Below the pieces are notes generated by a model that made no database searches, was not told where the DNA came from, and was given only the letters and a program-made list of their open reading frames with translations. Shown piece by piece: positions 20,805-30,167 of a stretch of 33,615 nucleotides of DNA. The stretch's first letter is position 1. Every line of letters starts with the position of its first letter. The stretch covers positions 1 through 33,615 of the forward strand of contig CAXKVV010000266.1 in the NCBI GenBank assembly GCA_964058805.1, written 5' to 3'. This stretch comes from Schoenoplectus triqueter (taxonomy: Eukaryota; Streptophyta; Magnoliopsida; Poales; Cyperaceae). The position numbers and the translations under genes were made by a program.

Positions 20805-21116
20805 ATGGAAATACAAGTCAAAGAAATGCAGTTCGACCAAAGCGAAGAGGGCGTAGCTGGTGCGAAGTCTCGTTCCTTTATTAAGCACCTAAGCTGGCAC
20901 CCCGTTGAAGTGCACCCCCATAATGTCACTGCCCTGCTCGCTCTTTAGAAAGTAATTTTCATAAATCATACTGTCCATAGTGGCCATGTTTAGTTTACGG
21001 ATTGTTGTAATGTTTGCTACCGTAATCTAGTTGATTCCTTGGTGAAGGCAAGAAAGCTGCTCGAGAGAATTGCCAAGAAAGCTAATCCGTTGGTACCTTT
21101 CGATCCTAATCCATAG
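20805..21116 (+). pseudogene. Decayed small coding sequence with two in-frame stops
   Basis: A single frame of 104 codons starts at ATG 20805 after a T/C-rich leader. It reads MEIQVKEMQFDQSEEG, SRSFIKHLSWHPVEVHPHNV and TALLAL, stops at 20946-20948, continues KVIFINHTVHSGHV to a second stop at 20991-20993, then gives TDCCNVCYRNLVDSLVKARK and LLERIAKKANPLVPFDPNP to a final TAG. Continuous coding-like composition in one unbroken phase, interrupted only by nonsense codons, suggests a recent pseudogene. If 20952-21030 were a very short intron (GT...AG) the first stop would still remain. The family is unknown. Confidence 0.4.
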
Positions 21117-22260
21117 AGGTACAACCTGATTACTCATGTTTTCACAAGATTTAGTGCTCCCTTTTTGGATTAAATTCAGGGATTATCTGTCTTAATTTAA
21201 TGTGGATTTGTGAGATTAGTTATGGATCAGATATTCAATCGACAGTCGAATCCTCTCAGTAATCGATTAAGTGCGAAGTTTTAACAGCTTGAATTCTACT
21301 TAAAATAACCCTTGCAGCTGCGGTGTCTCTTTTGCAAATGATTCTTTTCCAAACAGATAATTCTTTGAAGTCAAGAAAGATGTTGATGTTTCTAAACATT
21401 TTGGGGTTTATCTATTTTTGTCAATTTAAGCGGTCAATCATTTAACTATACCTTACTGTTATTGGTAGACACTAATACCTACTACTAGTACTGCTGGATT
21501 TAAGGCTTGTGTTGCCCATCAGTTTACCAGTACCAAACAAAAAAGGCTCAAAGCACTGATTATAGCCAACTGTGAAATTTAGATCTGAATGGATCCCCAT
21601 TGGAATTTGGAACTTGTTTTTTTTTTTGAAGTAGCAGACAAAAAATCTACTATAATTTCCATTAAAGTAAATTGAAGAAGAGTTGATAACTTGATACAGA
21701 TTAGAAAGAAAAAGAAAACTTGTTTTAAAATCAACTAATTGAGTTAGTTCCCTAGTTCCCTACCTTGATGCTTGATGTTTTGTATTTGCTCCATAGTGTT
21801 AAAATAAGTTACAGAGAATACTTATGTAGGGGCTCACATGTGGATGTGGGTTTATGACTTGTTTCTCAAAATTAACCTGTCTATTAAATTAAGTTAATGC
21901 TGTATGGTAAGAAAAGAAGTTGGTGAAGTTGTCGGCACATTACCAATCGGGACAACTATTGTTTCCAGAACAGTAAACCTCTTACAGCAATCTGATTGTT
22001 TCATTTCGTGAATAGTTAGTTAGTTTACCTTTTATTCAATTAAATGCAACACATGATGAGGCTACAATTCAGTGTTCAGTAATCAGGGTCTTTACTGTCA
22101 TTTTATAAAAAGTTACATGTTTTATTTAGTTATACCTAATCAAGATAGATATTTAGTTATTTACTATTTTACCGTTAAAACATAGGTTGGATTAATATTT
22201 ATTTCCAAAACACAGAACCTCTAAGAGTCAAAGCATTAACCCAGTTTGTTTACTTCTGTT
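21117..22260. other. Intergenic DNA, no gene seen
   Basis: Mixed-composition DNA with no splice-compatible open frames and no clear repeats. It ends at the 8-bp target site of the next MITE. Confidence 0.45.
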
Positions 22261-22777
22261 TAGTGTATTAAAAACGGGGCGGGTCAGCGGGTTTTGGCGG
22301 GACGAATTAACGGGTTTTTACGGGACAGGTTAGGACGAGTTCATTTTGGGGGGTTTGGCCACGATCCGTTCTAGATCTGTCGGGTCTGACGGGTCAGCGG
22401 GTCGGGTTTAAGGGTGGGGCGGGTCGGATTGGAAACGAGACGGGTCGGCGGGTTTTTCTTTTTTTTCAAAATTCAAAAACAATCAAATAAAATTCAAATA
22501 AATTCTCAAAAAATCTGAAAAATTCAAAAATAATTATTAAGAATATTAAAAATATATAACTATTTGTATTTTGATCAAAATTTTTTAATTTTCCAGCATT
22601 TTTTTAATTTTTTTTTTGAATTTTTCTGGATTTACCGGGTATTGGGACGGGTTTGCACGGGTTTTTCGGGTCGGGTCGAGACGGGTCCAAAACGGATCGG
22701 GTCTAACACGGGTATTGGATCGTGACCACGGATTTCACGGGTCGGATCTGACCCGTCCGGATTATTTTAACACTCTA
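22261..22777. mobile_element. hAT-like non-autonomous element with ACGGGTC-rich subterminal regions
   Basis: The left end TAGTGTATTAAAA and the reverse-strand right end TAGAGTGTTAAAA form the terminal inverted repeat. CTTCTGTT (22253-22260) and ATTCTGTT (22778-22785) flank it, a 7-of-8 match to the 8-bp duplication of hAT elements. Both halves are dense in CGGGTC/GACCCG words (many ACGGGT copies), which act as transposase-binding repeats in such elements. The centre is AT-rich. There is no open transposase. Confidence 0.72.
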
Positions 22778-22826
22778 ATTCTGTTGTATGGGGCGTGGGA
22801 CGTATAGTAACCACACAGCAGATGAG

Positions 22827-22835
22827 TATATAAAT
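22827..22835 (+). promoter_or_regulatory. Candidate TATA box for the 217-residue gene
   Basis: TATATAAAT lies about 300 bp upstream of the ATG at 23136, implying a leader of about 270 bases. It sits only 50 bp right of the hAT-like element's end. No expression data are available, and other AT words could serve instead. Confidence 0.4.
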
Positions 22836-23033
22836 TTATTCTTTGACCCCTTTCTCACAAGGTAGACTTGAACAACACAGGAAAGATGAAAAGCAAACGG
22901 ATAAACAAGTATGATGATATTCACCACTAATGAAAGACCCACTGTGGCGCACACACACACCAAGTTGTTAGTTGGATCTGAGCATCTGACGATCCACCTC
23001 ATATTTCTCCCTCCATCCTCACACCCAGCTGTC

Positions 23034-23052
23034 TTTCTCTCTCTCTCTCTCT
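23034..23052. repeat. (CT)n leader tract
   Basis: CT dinucleotides run about 85 bp upstream of the start codon of the downstream gene. Pyrimidine-rich leaders of this sort are common in plants. Confidence 0.75.
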
Positions 23053-23135
23053 AGACCCCTTAAAAGCTTGAGCCTCTCCAACCAGCACCCTTCCCCACTA
23101 TTTCCTCTCATATTCCCCAACAAAGATCAAAAACC

Positions 23136-23789
23136 ATGTCAGAACAGAGCTCCAAAATTCAAAATAAAATTCAGAAACAAAAAACAAAATCCAAATCAAG
23201 CACAGATGCTCACTTCAAGCCCAGCAAAGAGGTAAAAGGCATCAGGTTTGGAGGCCAATTCATTGTCAAATCCTTCACTGTGAGGCGGGCCACCCCTCTG
23301 GAACTGTTCCGCCTCCTCGACATTCAACCTTCTTATCTCTCTCAATGCTCCAGTCTTCCCTTCCCATCTACCACTACGTACCTCCCCACCAATTTCACAA
23401 TTCTCGCACATAATGCGTGGCACACATTGACTCTTGGACTCGGTACCAAGAAATCTAAAGTGGTACTATTTGTTTTTGAATCAGAGTCGATGAAATCTGC
23501 AGTGGATCAACTCTGGCCCAGCATGATACCACTTGGGGATGTGAACAAAAAGTTGATCCGAGGATTGACAGGTAGCGAGATGGCACGGTTCAAGTTCAGA
23601 AAGGGGTGTTTGACTATTTATGTGTATGCAGTGAGGCGAATCGGTGCGTCTGGATTCTTGTGTGCAGATGATTTGAGAAGGATTTTAGAGGCTGTGGTGG
23701 AATTGAAGGATTTTCTGGATCACACCGCCATGCTTGCTCTACCGTCTCAGAAGACTATCTCATTTCAACAGCCTGTTGGAGTTGCATAA
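23136..23789 (+). CDS. Intact single-exon gene for a 217-residue plant protein of unknown function
   Basis: The ATG follows AAAACC in a C/A-rich leader and is the first one in frame. The N-terminus is lysine- and glutamine-rich and probably disordered (residues 1-35). A compact domain follows from about 36 to 210, with GIRFGGQFIVKSFTVRRATP, LELFRLLDI, TTYLPTNFTILAHNAWHTLT, LGLGTKKSKVVLFVFESESM, LIRGLTGSEMARFKFRKGC, then DDLRRILEAVVELKDFLDHT. No signal peptide, transmembrane segment or catalytic motif is visible. The alternation of beta-strands and helices, strong codon bias and leader features argue for a real gene. It looks like a conserved plant-specific family, but I cannot attach a name or function. 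AATAAA occurs at 23803-23808. No intron is needed. Confidence 0.85.
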   Translation: MSEQSSKIQNKIQKQKTKSKSSTDAHFKPSKEVKGIRFGGQFIVKSFTVRRATPLELFRLLDIQPSYLSQCSSLPFPSTTTYLPTNFTILAHNAWHTLTLGLGTKKSKVVLFVFESESMKSAVDQLWPSMIPLGDVNKKLIRGLTGSEMARFKFRKGCLTIYVYAVRRIGASGFLCADDLRRILEAVVELKDFLDHTAMLALPSQKTISFQQPVGVA

Positions 23790-25170
23790 ACAATTAAACA
23801 GCAATAAATTTATTTTCTGTTATTTTCTTCATTACAAGGATAGGTAATTAATTATTGGCTTCGGATGTAATCTGCATTAAGCGTTTTTGTAAAATGTACA
23901 GTGGTCGAAGTAATCCTTTTGGAAGGTTTTCTTCTGATTTTTTAGAGTTTTATTAGGATTGACAATTCTTTGAATCGGGTTAAATTGTGTAATAATTGTT
24001 TGGTTTTCTTTAACTTCTGTAAATTAAACTTACCATACAGAGTCATATTCTAGAGCTCTTCAATGAGCATTTTTTTGGAGATTGCTTGTTGTTCATACTT
24101 CCATGGTTTATTTTTCCATCCTTGTTACTAATCTTGTCAACTAGATCCACAAATGTATGTTTCTTGATTCTCCAGATTTGCGCATCAAATGAAGCTATCT
24201 AGTCTTTTCAGTAGTACAGAGAGTTTCAGAACAAGCTAAATTATTGTTTGTGAAGGCAAGGCACCTTAACTTCTAAAGGAAAGCTAAAGTGACCCAGGCG
24301 TACAGCTTTTGGACAAAGTGGGGCACTTTGATGGTGATAACTATCATGGAAAGAGAAATTTAGATTATTTCGGATTTATTTGCTTTTGTCAATGTATGTT
24401 TTTGTTTATTAATTTAAGTATATATGATGCATGTACATGAGCTGGTGGCATCTAGAATGGAAAAGTAGGTGAAACAAGGTTCTTATTCATAAATAGCGCG
24501 AGAAGGCAATTTTCGGTGTGCCATCAAAAAAATCCAAAATATCACTTGAATGGTTGAATCTATATGGTAGTATGTATAGTACATATTTTTGTTGGAAAAA
24601 ATTTACATAGTACATATTTATCTTTTATTTCGGTCAAGAATAAAATTATGGAGTTGGTTTCTCTACACGAAGAACTTAGGCCACGGTTCAGTATCCTCCT
24701 CTCTTGAGCTTTTTTTCTTTCTGCAACTTTTTAATGTCTTGTGTAAAGGTATACGGTATACGGATACCAATCTACAAATATTTAATTCTCTTCATATAAG
24801 TTAGGTCTTAAGAGGAAATTGTTGTATTTAATTACTTACTTTAATATTATATGTCAAGTTGATAAGAATGAACAAAGCAATTTCAATTTTATGTGCGAGG
24901 ACAATTATTAAAATTAAGTACTTGTTGGACTTTGTGGAGCTAAAAAAATAGTGAATAAATAGGCAGAAAACTTATTTCTCATTTTTTGTGAATTGCATAC
25001 CAGTCTACTGAATCTATGAAATTTTTATGGTCTTTTGTGAAATGTTAAATGTTTTCTTAAGAGCTCTTTCTTCTGAAATGTTCAGACATGATTTTTTTTA
25101 AGTATTTAACGGTTTTTTTGTGAGATTACTTCATTATCGTTTCAACTCTTAGGAAGGCTGCTAAAAGAAG
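23790..25170. other. 3'UTR, then intergenic DNA with no gene seen
   Basis: The first 200-250 bases are the probable 3'UTR of the upstream gene (AATAAA at 23803; T-rich, GT-rich sequence to about 24010). The rest is AT-rich, with no exon-like frames or transposon ends that I can support. Confidence 0.45.
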
Positions 25171-25527
25171 GCGGGATCACTTGACAAATAATAGCAGTCA
25201 ACTTTATATAAAAATCATAGAAAAATTTAAAAATAATAGAAACTTACAAACATATTATTAAACTTATGAATTGGATGTGATACAATTTTCACACAATTTG
25301 AGTATTGTTTGTTATTTCATCGACGACTATTAAAATTATATGATAATTTTAATGGTTTGAATTAATAGCCTTGATGGCATATCAAATGACACTCAAACCA
25401 CATAAAAATTAAATCGCAATCGATTATAAGTCGAAGAATATGCTTGTAAAGTTGTTTCTATTTTTAATAAATTGATATAAAATTAACCGTCAAAATTGTT
25501 AAAATTAGTAGTTCTTAAGGTATCTCC
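25171..25527. mobile_element. MITE, TTGACAA family copy 3
   Basis: The left end GCGGGATCACTTGACAAATA and the reverse-strand right end GGAGATACCTTAAGAACTA, with TTTTGACGGTTAATTTTATA further in, give diverged terminal repeats. The centre has CATCGACGACTATTAAAATT and, inverted, ATATCAAATGACACTCAAA, matching the GAGTGTCATTTGATAT core of copy 1. It is the oldest-looking copy. Confidence 0.55.
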
Positions 25528-25948
25528 ATCCAAAAAAAAAAGGAGAAAAGAAGAGACAACAAGGACAACTTCTAAGAAGGTGGGAAGTGGGGACGATTTT
25601 TTATTTTTGGAAAAGGTCATTTTTTTCATTATTTAGTATGATTATTCTTTTTTACACAAATTAGAAGAAATCAAGATAAAAATTTAGTGTCTTTAAAGGT
25701 GCCGAACTTTTATCTTGTTAAAATGATCAAATTTTTATTTTGGACTCTTTAAATTTTATCTAGTTTTGTAAGTATAAAATAGTGTAGAAAATAATATATA
25801 TATATATAAGCACTGTAAAAAAGCAATCGAGAAAAAAATTAACTTTTTCTAAAAATAGAAAATAAAGTGAGAATGCTGTTTCTTTCTCTCACAAAAAAAT
25901 AAAAATGCTGATTCTAAAAATATAATTCTGAGAAAGAGTATGTGGGAC
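25528..25948. other. AT-rich spacer before the PMD element
   Basis: No gene is seen. Poly(A/T) runs and a (TA)n tract at 25796-25808. Confidence 0.45.
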
Positions 25949-26040
25949 TGTGTGAGCCGATTTTTTTATTAATGGCTAAAATAAAATATAAAGTCACGGG
26001 AGTGACAGTTGGGTTTTGAATTTTACGAATATAATAAAGT

Positions 26041-26140
26041 CACCCGTGATAAAGCAGTTCTGGACCACTCGTGTTAAAGGAGTCCTAAGCCACCCGTATT
26101 AAAGGAATCCCGGGCCACCTTTGCTAAAGCAGTCCCGCAG
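26041..26140 (+). repeat. Four 25-bp tandem repeats in the left arm of the PMD element
   Basis: Perfectly phased units start at 26041, 26066, 26091 and 26116, each like CACCCGTATTAAAGGAGTCC plus CGGGC. The first and last units carry AAAGCAGT, the middle two AAAGGA. The array begins 85 bp from the element end. Confidence 0.85.
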
Positions 26141-27400
26141 GTCTCATGTACACGCTTCACGAGGCCCCCACTCACCTTTCTCCCCTCTCCCACCCACAGC
26201 ACTCTTCACTCTCCCCCACTTCATTCTTCCCAGCTACGTTCTTAACTTCACTCTCTTTTTTTTTGTTCTTCTCTGGTGAAACAATCACCATTGAAAATTG
26301 CTTCGCTGCTACAGATCAATCCACCATTGTGTTGCTCACTTCCCCCTCTTCACTAATATGTAAGTTTCATTCAAAATAATTAAGTATGTAAGTTGTATAT
26401 TAAGAAATATATTTTTTTCTGAAATTATAATACTTTTTTTTGTTAATGACGATAATTACTGGCAAACATCACAATGTATTTTTCTGAGAAAAGCAACAAT
26501 GGATTTAGTTGTTACAAGCCCTGAAATTGTATATGGATGAAAATATGTTTTCGTATCACTTCAAAAGAAATTGTGTATATGCTGATACAATAATTTCAAA
26601 TTACTTGCTATTGAAAAAAAAATTAACTAGCAAGTGTCAGGATCCTGTTGTACCGTTGAGGGTTTAGTTGGACTTTATTAACCATAGTTGATAAATTATC
26701 TTTTATGACCATCTACAAAATCACAATGAAATCTTCACAGCTAGCAAGTGTTCCGCATTTAAAATAACAATTGCAAATATCATGCCAAATGTATTGATTA
26801 TTTCAAGTGAGATGAAGAAGCTCTATTAGCTTCGGTTTTTTGTTTTGTTTTGGTAGTATGTTTCAAATTAACATAAAGAAAAATTGATAATCTATAAAAA
26901 AAAACTTTTTCATCCTAATAATGGTTAAATCTGGTAATTAATTATGATATATTAATAATATCTATACATCCTACTAATTGAATATTTTAAGTTAAAAATA
27001 TTATGTACATGTAATTGTGTATTAGGTTCTTCGTATAAATTGAAAAATAATGTGCATGCAATTATGCATATGTATTTGTATTTTTTCAAATTGAAAATTA
27101 ACTTGCATGCAAATAAGTATATTTTTTTATTCTTTTTAAATTAAAAATTACCATGCATGGATTGATCCATATATAATTATATTTTTATTGATAAAATAAT
27201 ATTCATGCATTTAAATAATTTTCATAGTAACGTATTAAAATAAAATATAATGCACATATAATTGTGTTTTTTATTCTGTGTTTTTTTTAAATTGAAAAAA
27301 TAATGTACATGTTAATCATATATATGTCATATTAATTTTGTAAATATGATAAATAATGTTTATCTAATTATTTATATTAAAATATAGTAGAATTGAAATT
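26141..27400 (+). other. Leader and AT-rich interior upstream of the PMD gene
   Basis: The stretch 26155-26360 is C/T-rich and could be a non-coding first exon. TAAGTTTC at 26360 resembles a donor, and ATATAGTAG (ending about 27391) an acceptor just before the ATG. A long leader intron of about 1 kb is therefore possible. Between them is AT-rich DNA with a degenerate tandem repeat. Confidence 0.35.
26990..27330. repeat. Degenerate tandem repeat of about 50 bp, six or so copies
   Basis: Units share AAATTGAAAAATAATGTGCA then TGCAATTATG and a T-rich tail. Copies start near 26985, 27040, 27090, 27140, 27230 and 27295, with growing divergence (TGCATGCAAAT, CCATGCATGGAT, TTCATGCATTTA, ATGCACATATAA, ATGTACATGTTA). 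It lies within the PMD element's probable leader intron. Confidence 0.5.
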
Positions 27401-28584
27401 ATGGCTGCAAGACAAGATCCGCCTCGTAATGACGAGCAAGCACTGACACCATTGTTGCAAATGCCGCTCAGTCAGCACAAAGTCTCAAAGATTCCCAAAC
27501 ATGTATGTTTTCTTTTTTCATATATTAGCATTATTTTCTTATATACTTTTTAAAGTTACAATATCATTAATTAATTATATTTGATATAATTCAGGGGAAA
27601 GAGTTGTTGAATGCTAAAGGACATCGGCTTCGCATTCCATATAATGCGAAATGTGAGCGGTATTTGAAGAATCTTGGTCTTTTTCATGTTGCTAGAATTG
27701 GACAAACTAACATCGACAAGGCATACATCACAGCACTCGTGGAAAGATGGCGACCCGAGACCCATACCTTTCATATGCCAGTTGGAGAGCTTACCGTGAC
27801 ACTACAGGATGTCGCTTGTTTGTGGGGTTTACCGATTGATGGCATCCCGATTACCGGTGTTTCTGATAACGATTGGACAGAGTTGACAGTGCAGGCTTTT
27901 GGGAAACCTTTAACTGGCTCGACGTGGTTGAGTAAGAAGCGTACTGTAGCGGGGCAGGCTGTGTATAAGCAGTCTCGATACAATTTAAGTTTGTCGTGGT
28001 TGGCAGAGCAGTTTTCGAGTTTGCGTGATGATGCCACACCAGAGGAGGTAGTTTACTACACCCGAGCTTTTATCATGGACTTATTCGGTACGTTATTATT
28101 TCCAGATAGTACTTGGATCGGAGTTCCCGCTATGTATCTGCAGTTCCTCACAGATCTGGAGCACCCTCAGCAGTACAATTGGGGAGCTGCAGTGCTAGCA
28201 CTTTTATATCGTAATTTGTCCATTACTGCTCGAGCCGGTTCAAAAACGATCACTGGGCCGATGATTCTCCTTCAGATGTGGGGATGGACATGGTTCAATG
28301 TCAGTCGACCGAAACCGCTTGAACCATTTACTGATTGGGGTGAGCCCGATCAAGATTCTTGTCAGCCATATGGGAGATACTGGACGGGTAAGCACACTTT
28401 TATTCATTCTCCAAACCATGCTGGTCCTGGTGCTCCTAGGGATATGTTCGATAGTATTATGGACACTCATATTAACTGGTGTCCATATAACTCTGTTATG
28501 ACACGTTTGCCATCGGTGGTGTATCGTGATATGGAAAAGAAAATTTTGACTGCTTGTCATAATCAACACCCATTGGTCCTGTAA
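27401..28584 (+). CDS. Plant mobile domain (PMD, MAIN/MAIL-like) protein
   Basis: Exon 1 (27401-27502) codes MAARQDPPRNDEQALTPLLQ and ends KIPKH/GTATGT. Exon 2 (27595-28584) follows TAATTCAG and continues GKELLNAKGH to a TAA, giving 363 residues without a stop. The PMD hallmark ALVERWRPETHTFHMPVGEL (81-100) and TVTLQDVACLWGLPIDG (101-117) is complete. WLAEQF, the YYTRAFIMDLFGTLLFPD region, WGAAVLALLYRNL and LLQMWGWTWF follow in the order seen in the family. PMD proteins (Arabidopsis MAIN, MAIL1 and relatives) help maintain transposon silencing and meristem integrity in the nucleus; many copies are transposon-borne. The gene sits wholly between the element's inverted arms. It lacks the phosphatase domain fused in some relatives. 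The intact frame suggests recent activity or selection. Confidence 0.88.
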
Positions 28585-28962
28585 TAATCTTACCACCCGC
28601 GTACACCATAATAGGAATCATTCTGACAATTTATTAAAAAAATATAAGAATGATAATAATAATGACAATACAATTTCATATAAAGCATTAATAATTTATT
28701 ATATTAAAAATAATAATAACTAATTATTTTAATTACTATAATTCATAATAATAATGATAATTATAATAATAATATTGATAATGAGTAATAATAATAATAC
28801 TAATAGAATAATAATAATAATAATAATTTATTATATTAATAAATTAATTTTTATTTACTTACATGATTTAAGCTTCGGTCTTCAGATCAAGTTTGTTTTG
28901 TGAATTCGATTCGAAAACTGATTGTGTATTTATAGCAAAACTACGGAGACAAGGTGAGAGGT

Positions 28963-29093
28963 CGCGTGAAGAGAGTGTGTACGCGTGGGAAGCAGAAGGC
29001 AAGAACGTGAAGGAGCAGGCCCCGCGGGAGAGAGGTCGCGTGAAGAGAGTGTGTACGCGTGAAGAGAGTGTTTACGCGTGAAGAGAGTGTGGG
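28963..29093 (+). repeat. 19-bp repeat CGCGTGAAGAGAGTGTNTA
   Basis: Copies start at 28963, 29037, 29056 and 29075, the last three in strict 19-bp tandem. The left arm carries only one related copy inverted (about 26148-26163), so the right side has expanded asymmetrically. Confidence 0.75.
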
Positions 29094-29095
29094 AT

Positions 29096-29195
29096 CCGCG
29101 GGACTGCTTTAGAAAAGGTGGCCCGGGACTCCTTTAAGACGGGTGGCCCGGGACTCCTTTAATACGGGTGGCCCGGAACTGCTTTATCACGGGTG
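29096..29195 (-). repeat. Four 25-bp tandem repeats in the right arm of the PMD element
   Basis: This is the mirror image of the left array, with units at 29096, 29121, 29146 and 29171. It also lies 85 bp from the element end, with the same AAAGCAGT/AAAGGAGT alternation. Confidence 0.85.
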
Positions 29196-29399
29196 ACTTT
29201 GTTATATCCGTAAAATTAAAATCCCGATTGTCACTCCCAAAAATTCATATTTTATTTTAGTTGTTAATAAAAAAATCGGCTGTGTGAGGGTTGGTCATGA
29301 TAGCAAGAGGTGGAACCATGAGCCCATGACAGGTCCGTGTGGGTCCTTATTTGTTGTGCAGGAAAATTGTGTTGTCCTCTATGTTGCATGGGGTGCAAT

Positions 29400-29765
29400 G
29401 CAAGTGCAATATCATATCCGATACGGTGCGGGTGCGGCGATACAGAAAATTTCAAAAATTTCAGATATGGATGCGGATATATATAATAAATTATTATATA
29501 AAAATATAAATAAATTATATAATAAATAAAGTTGAGAAGAAATTATTATATTCTATTAATATATAAATAACGAAAATGCTATAGAAAAATAAAGGACATG
29601 ATATAAATTACACTCAGGGACGTATCGGAGGAGTATCGGGGCATATCGATGAGTATCGGGGGCGTATTCTTGACCGAATCCACCAAAATACCTTGAAAAA
29701 ATATCATGGACATATCAGGAACGTATTGGAGGTGTATCGGGGGCGTATCGGAGGTGGATTTCCCT
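29400..29765. repeat. Degenerate GTATCGG-type repeat region
   Basis: The words TATCCGATACGGTGCGGGTG and GCGGCGATAC (29415-29445), then CGTATCGGAGGAGTATCGGG and variants (GCATATCGATGAGTATCGG, GGGCGTATCGGAGG) between 29618 and 29760, repeat at 10-15 bp spacing. No coding frame. It is probably the end region of an unknown hAT-like or retroelement-derived repeat. Confidence 0.5.
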
Positions 29766-29828
29766 CAAATCCCATTAATGCTCAAATCCTGTTGGGATTC
29801 GAAATGCCCAAATCCCATTAATGCTCAA
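29766..29828. repeat. 43-bp-spaced direct repeat
   Basis: CAAATCCCATTAATGCTCAA occurs at 29766-29785 and 29809-29828 identically. Confidence 0.8.
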
Positions 29829-29838
29829 GCTGCGGAAA

Positions 29839-30019
29839 GACCGTAGAACAAAAATTTTACTTCTACTTAAGTTAGGGATTAAAGTATGTCGGATAATAAC
29901 CGAGAGTTACATACATTTAATCATTTACAAAAGACGGTAAAATATTATTTTACTTCTAACTTAAGCTTAGGGTTAAAGTGATGTGTCGGATGATTACCGA
30001 GAGATACACACATCTTTAA
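29839..30019. repeat. Tandem duplication in the retroelement leader, period about 95 bp
   Basis: Copy 1 (29839-29920) and copy 2 (29933-30019) share GACnGTA, TTTTACTTCTAACTTAAG, TTAGGGATTAAAGT, TGTCGGATnATnACCGAGAG and a final TTTAA. It lies downstream of the primer-binding site when read on the minus strand, so it belongs to the leader of the LTR element. Confidence 0.65.
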
Positions 30020-30154
30020 ACCTTTATTGATCTACTCCATGATTGATTTCTAAAATATTAATCTACTTAACAATTAAATAGATTAATATAAGATATTATA
30101 CCTCGCTTCCAAATTTCAATTAGAATGAAAATCGGCTTGTCTCGGAGCACCAAA

Positions 30155-30166
30155 CGTCTGATACCT
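30155..30166 (-). other. Candidate tRNA primer-binding site
   Basis: On the minus strand AGGTATCAGACG begins one base after the LTR end. It resembles TGGTATCAGAGC, the initiator-Met tRNA complement used by most plant LTR elements (differences at the first base and in the last two to three). The position immediately next to the LTR is the main support. Confidence 0.45.
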
Positions 30167-30167
30167 C

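Larger units (their letters stand above)
25956..29280. mobile_element. 3.3-kb MULE-like element carrying a plant mobile domain gene
   Basis: Both ends read GCCGATTTTTTTATTAA inward, followed by about 200 bp of matching inverted arms (roughly 80-85% by eye), including GTGATAAAGCAGTTC and four 25-bp repeats each. TGTGTGA flanks both sides (25949-25955 and 29281-29287), a 7-bp direct repeat compatible with a target duplication; 9 bp would be more usual for Mutator elements. Inside lie a pyrimidine-rich leader-like stretch (26155-26360), a possible leader intron starting ATG/TAAGTTTC-like at about 26360, an AT-rich region, and an intact PMD gene on the plus strand. No transposase frame exists. 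PMD genes are known to occur in plant transposons; this looks like one that kept its cargo intact. Confidence 0.75.

Noticed and set aside
23196..23423. Minus-strand frame of 75 codons
   Set aside because: It lies antisense inside the intact 217-residue gene.
26146..26379. Plus-strand frame of 77 codons starting in the left arm of the PMD element
   Set aside because: Its low-complexity Ser/Pro/Leu composition comes from a pyrimidine-rich stretch; better read as a leader.
27771..28596. Several minus-strand open frames of 62-118 codons
   Set aside because: They are shadows of the PMD coding exon.
28893..29081. Plus-strand frame rich in Arg/Glu/Val
   Set aside because: It is formed by the 19-bp repeats in the right arm of the PMD element; repetitive and not conserved-looking.
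29284..29529. Plus-strand frame of 81 codons
   Set aside because: It starts outside the element end, and runs into the GATACGG repeat region; no conserved pattern.
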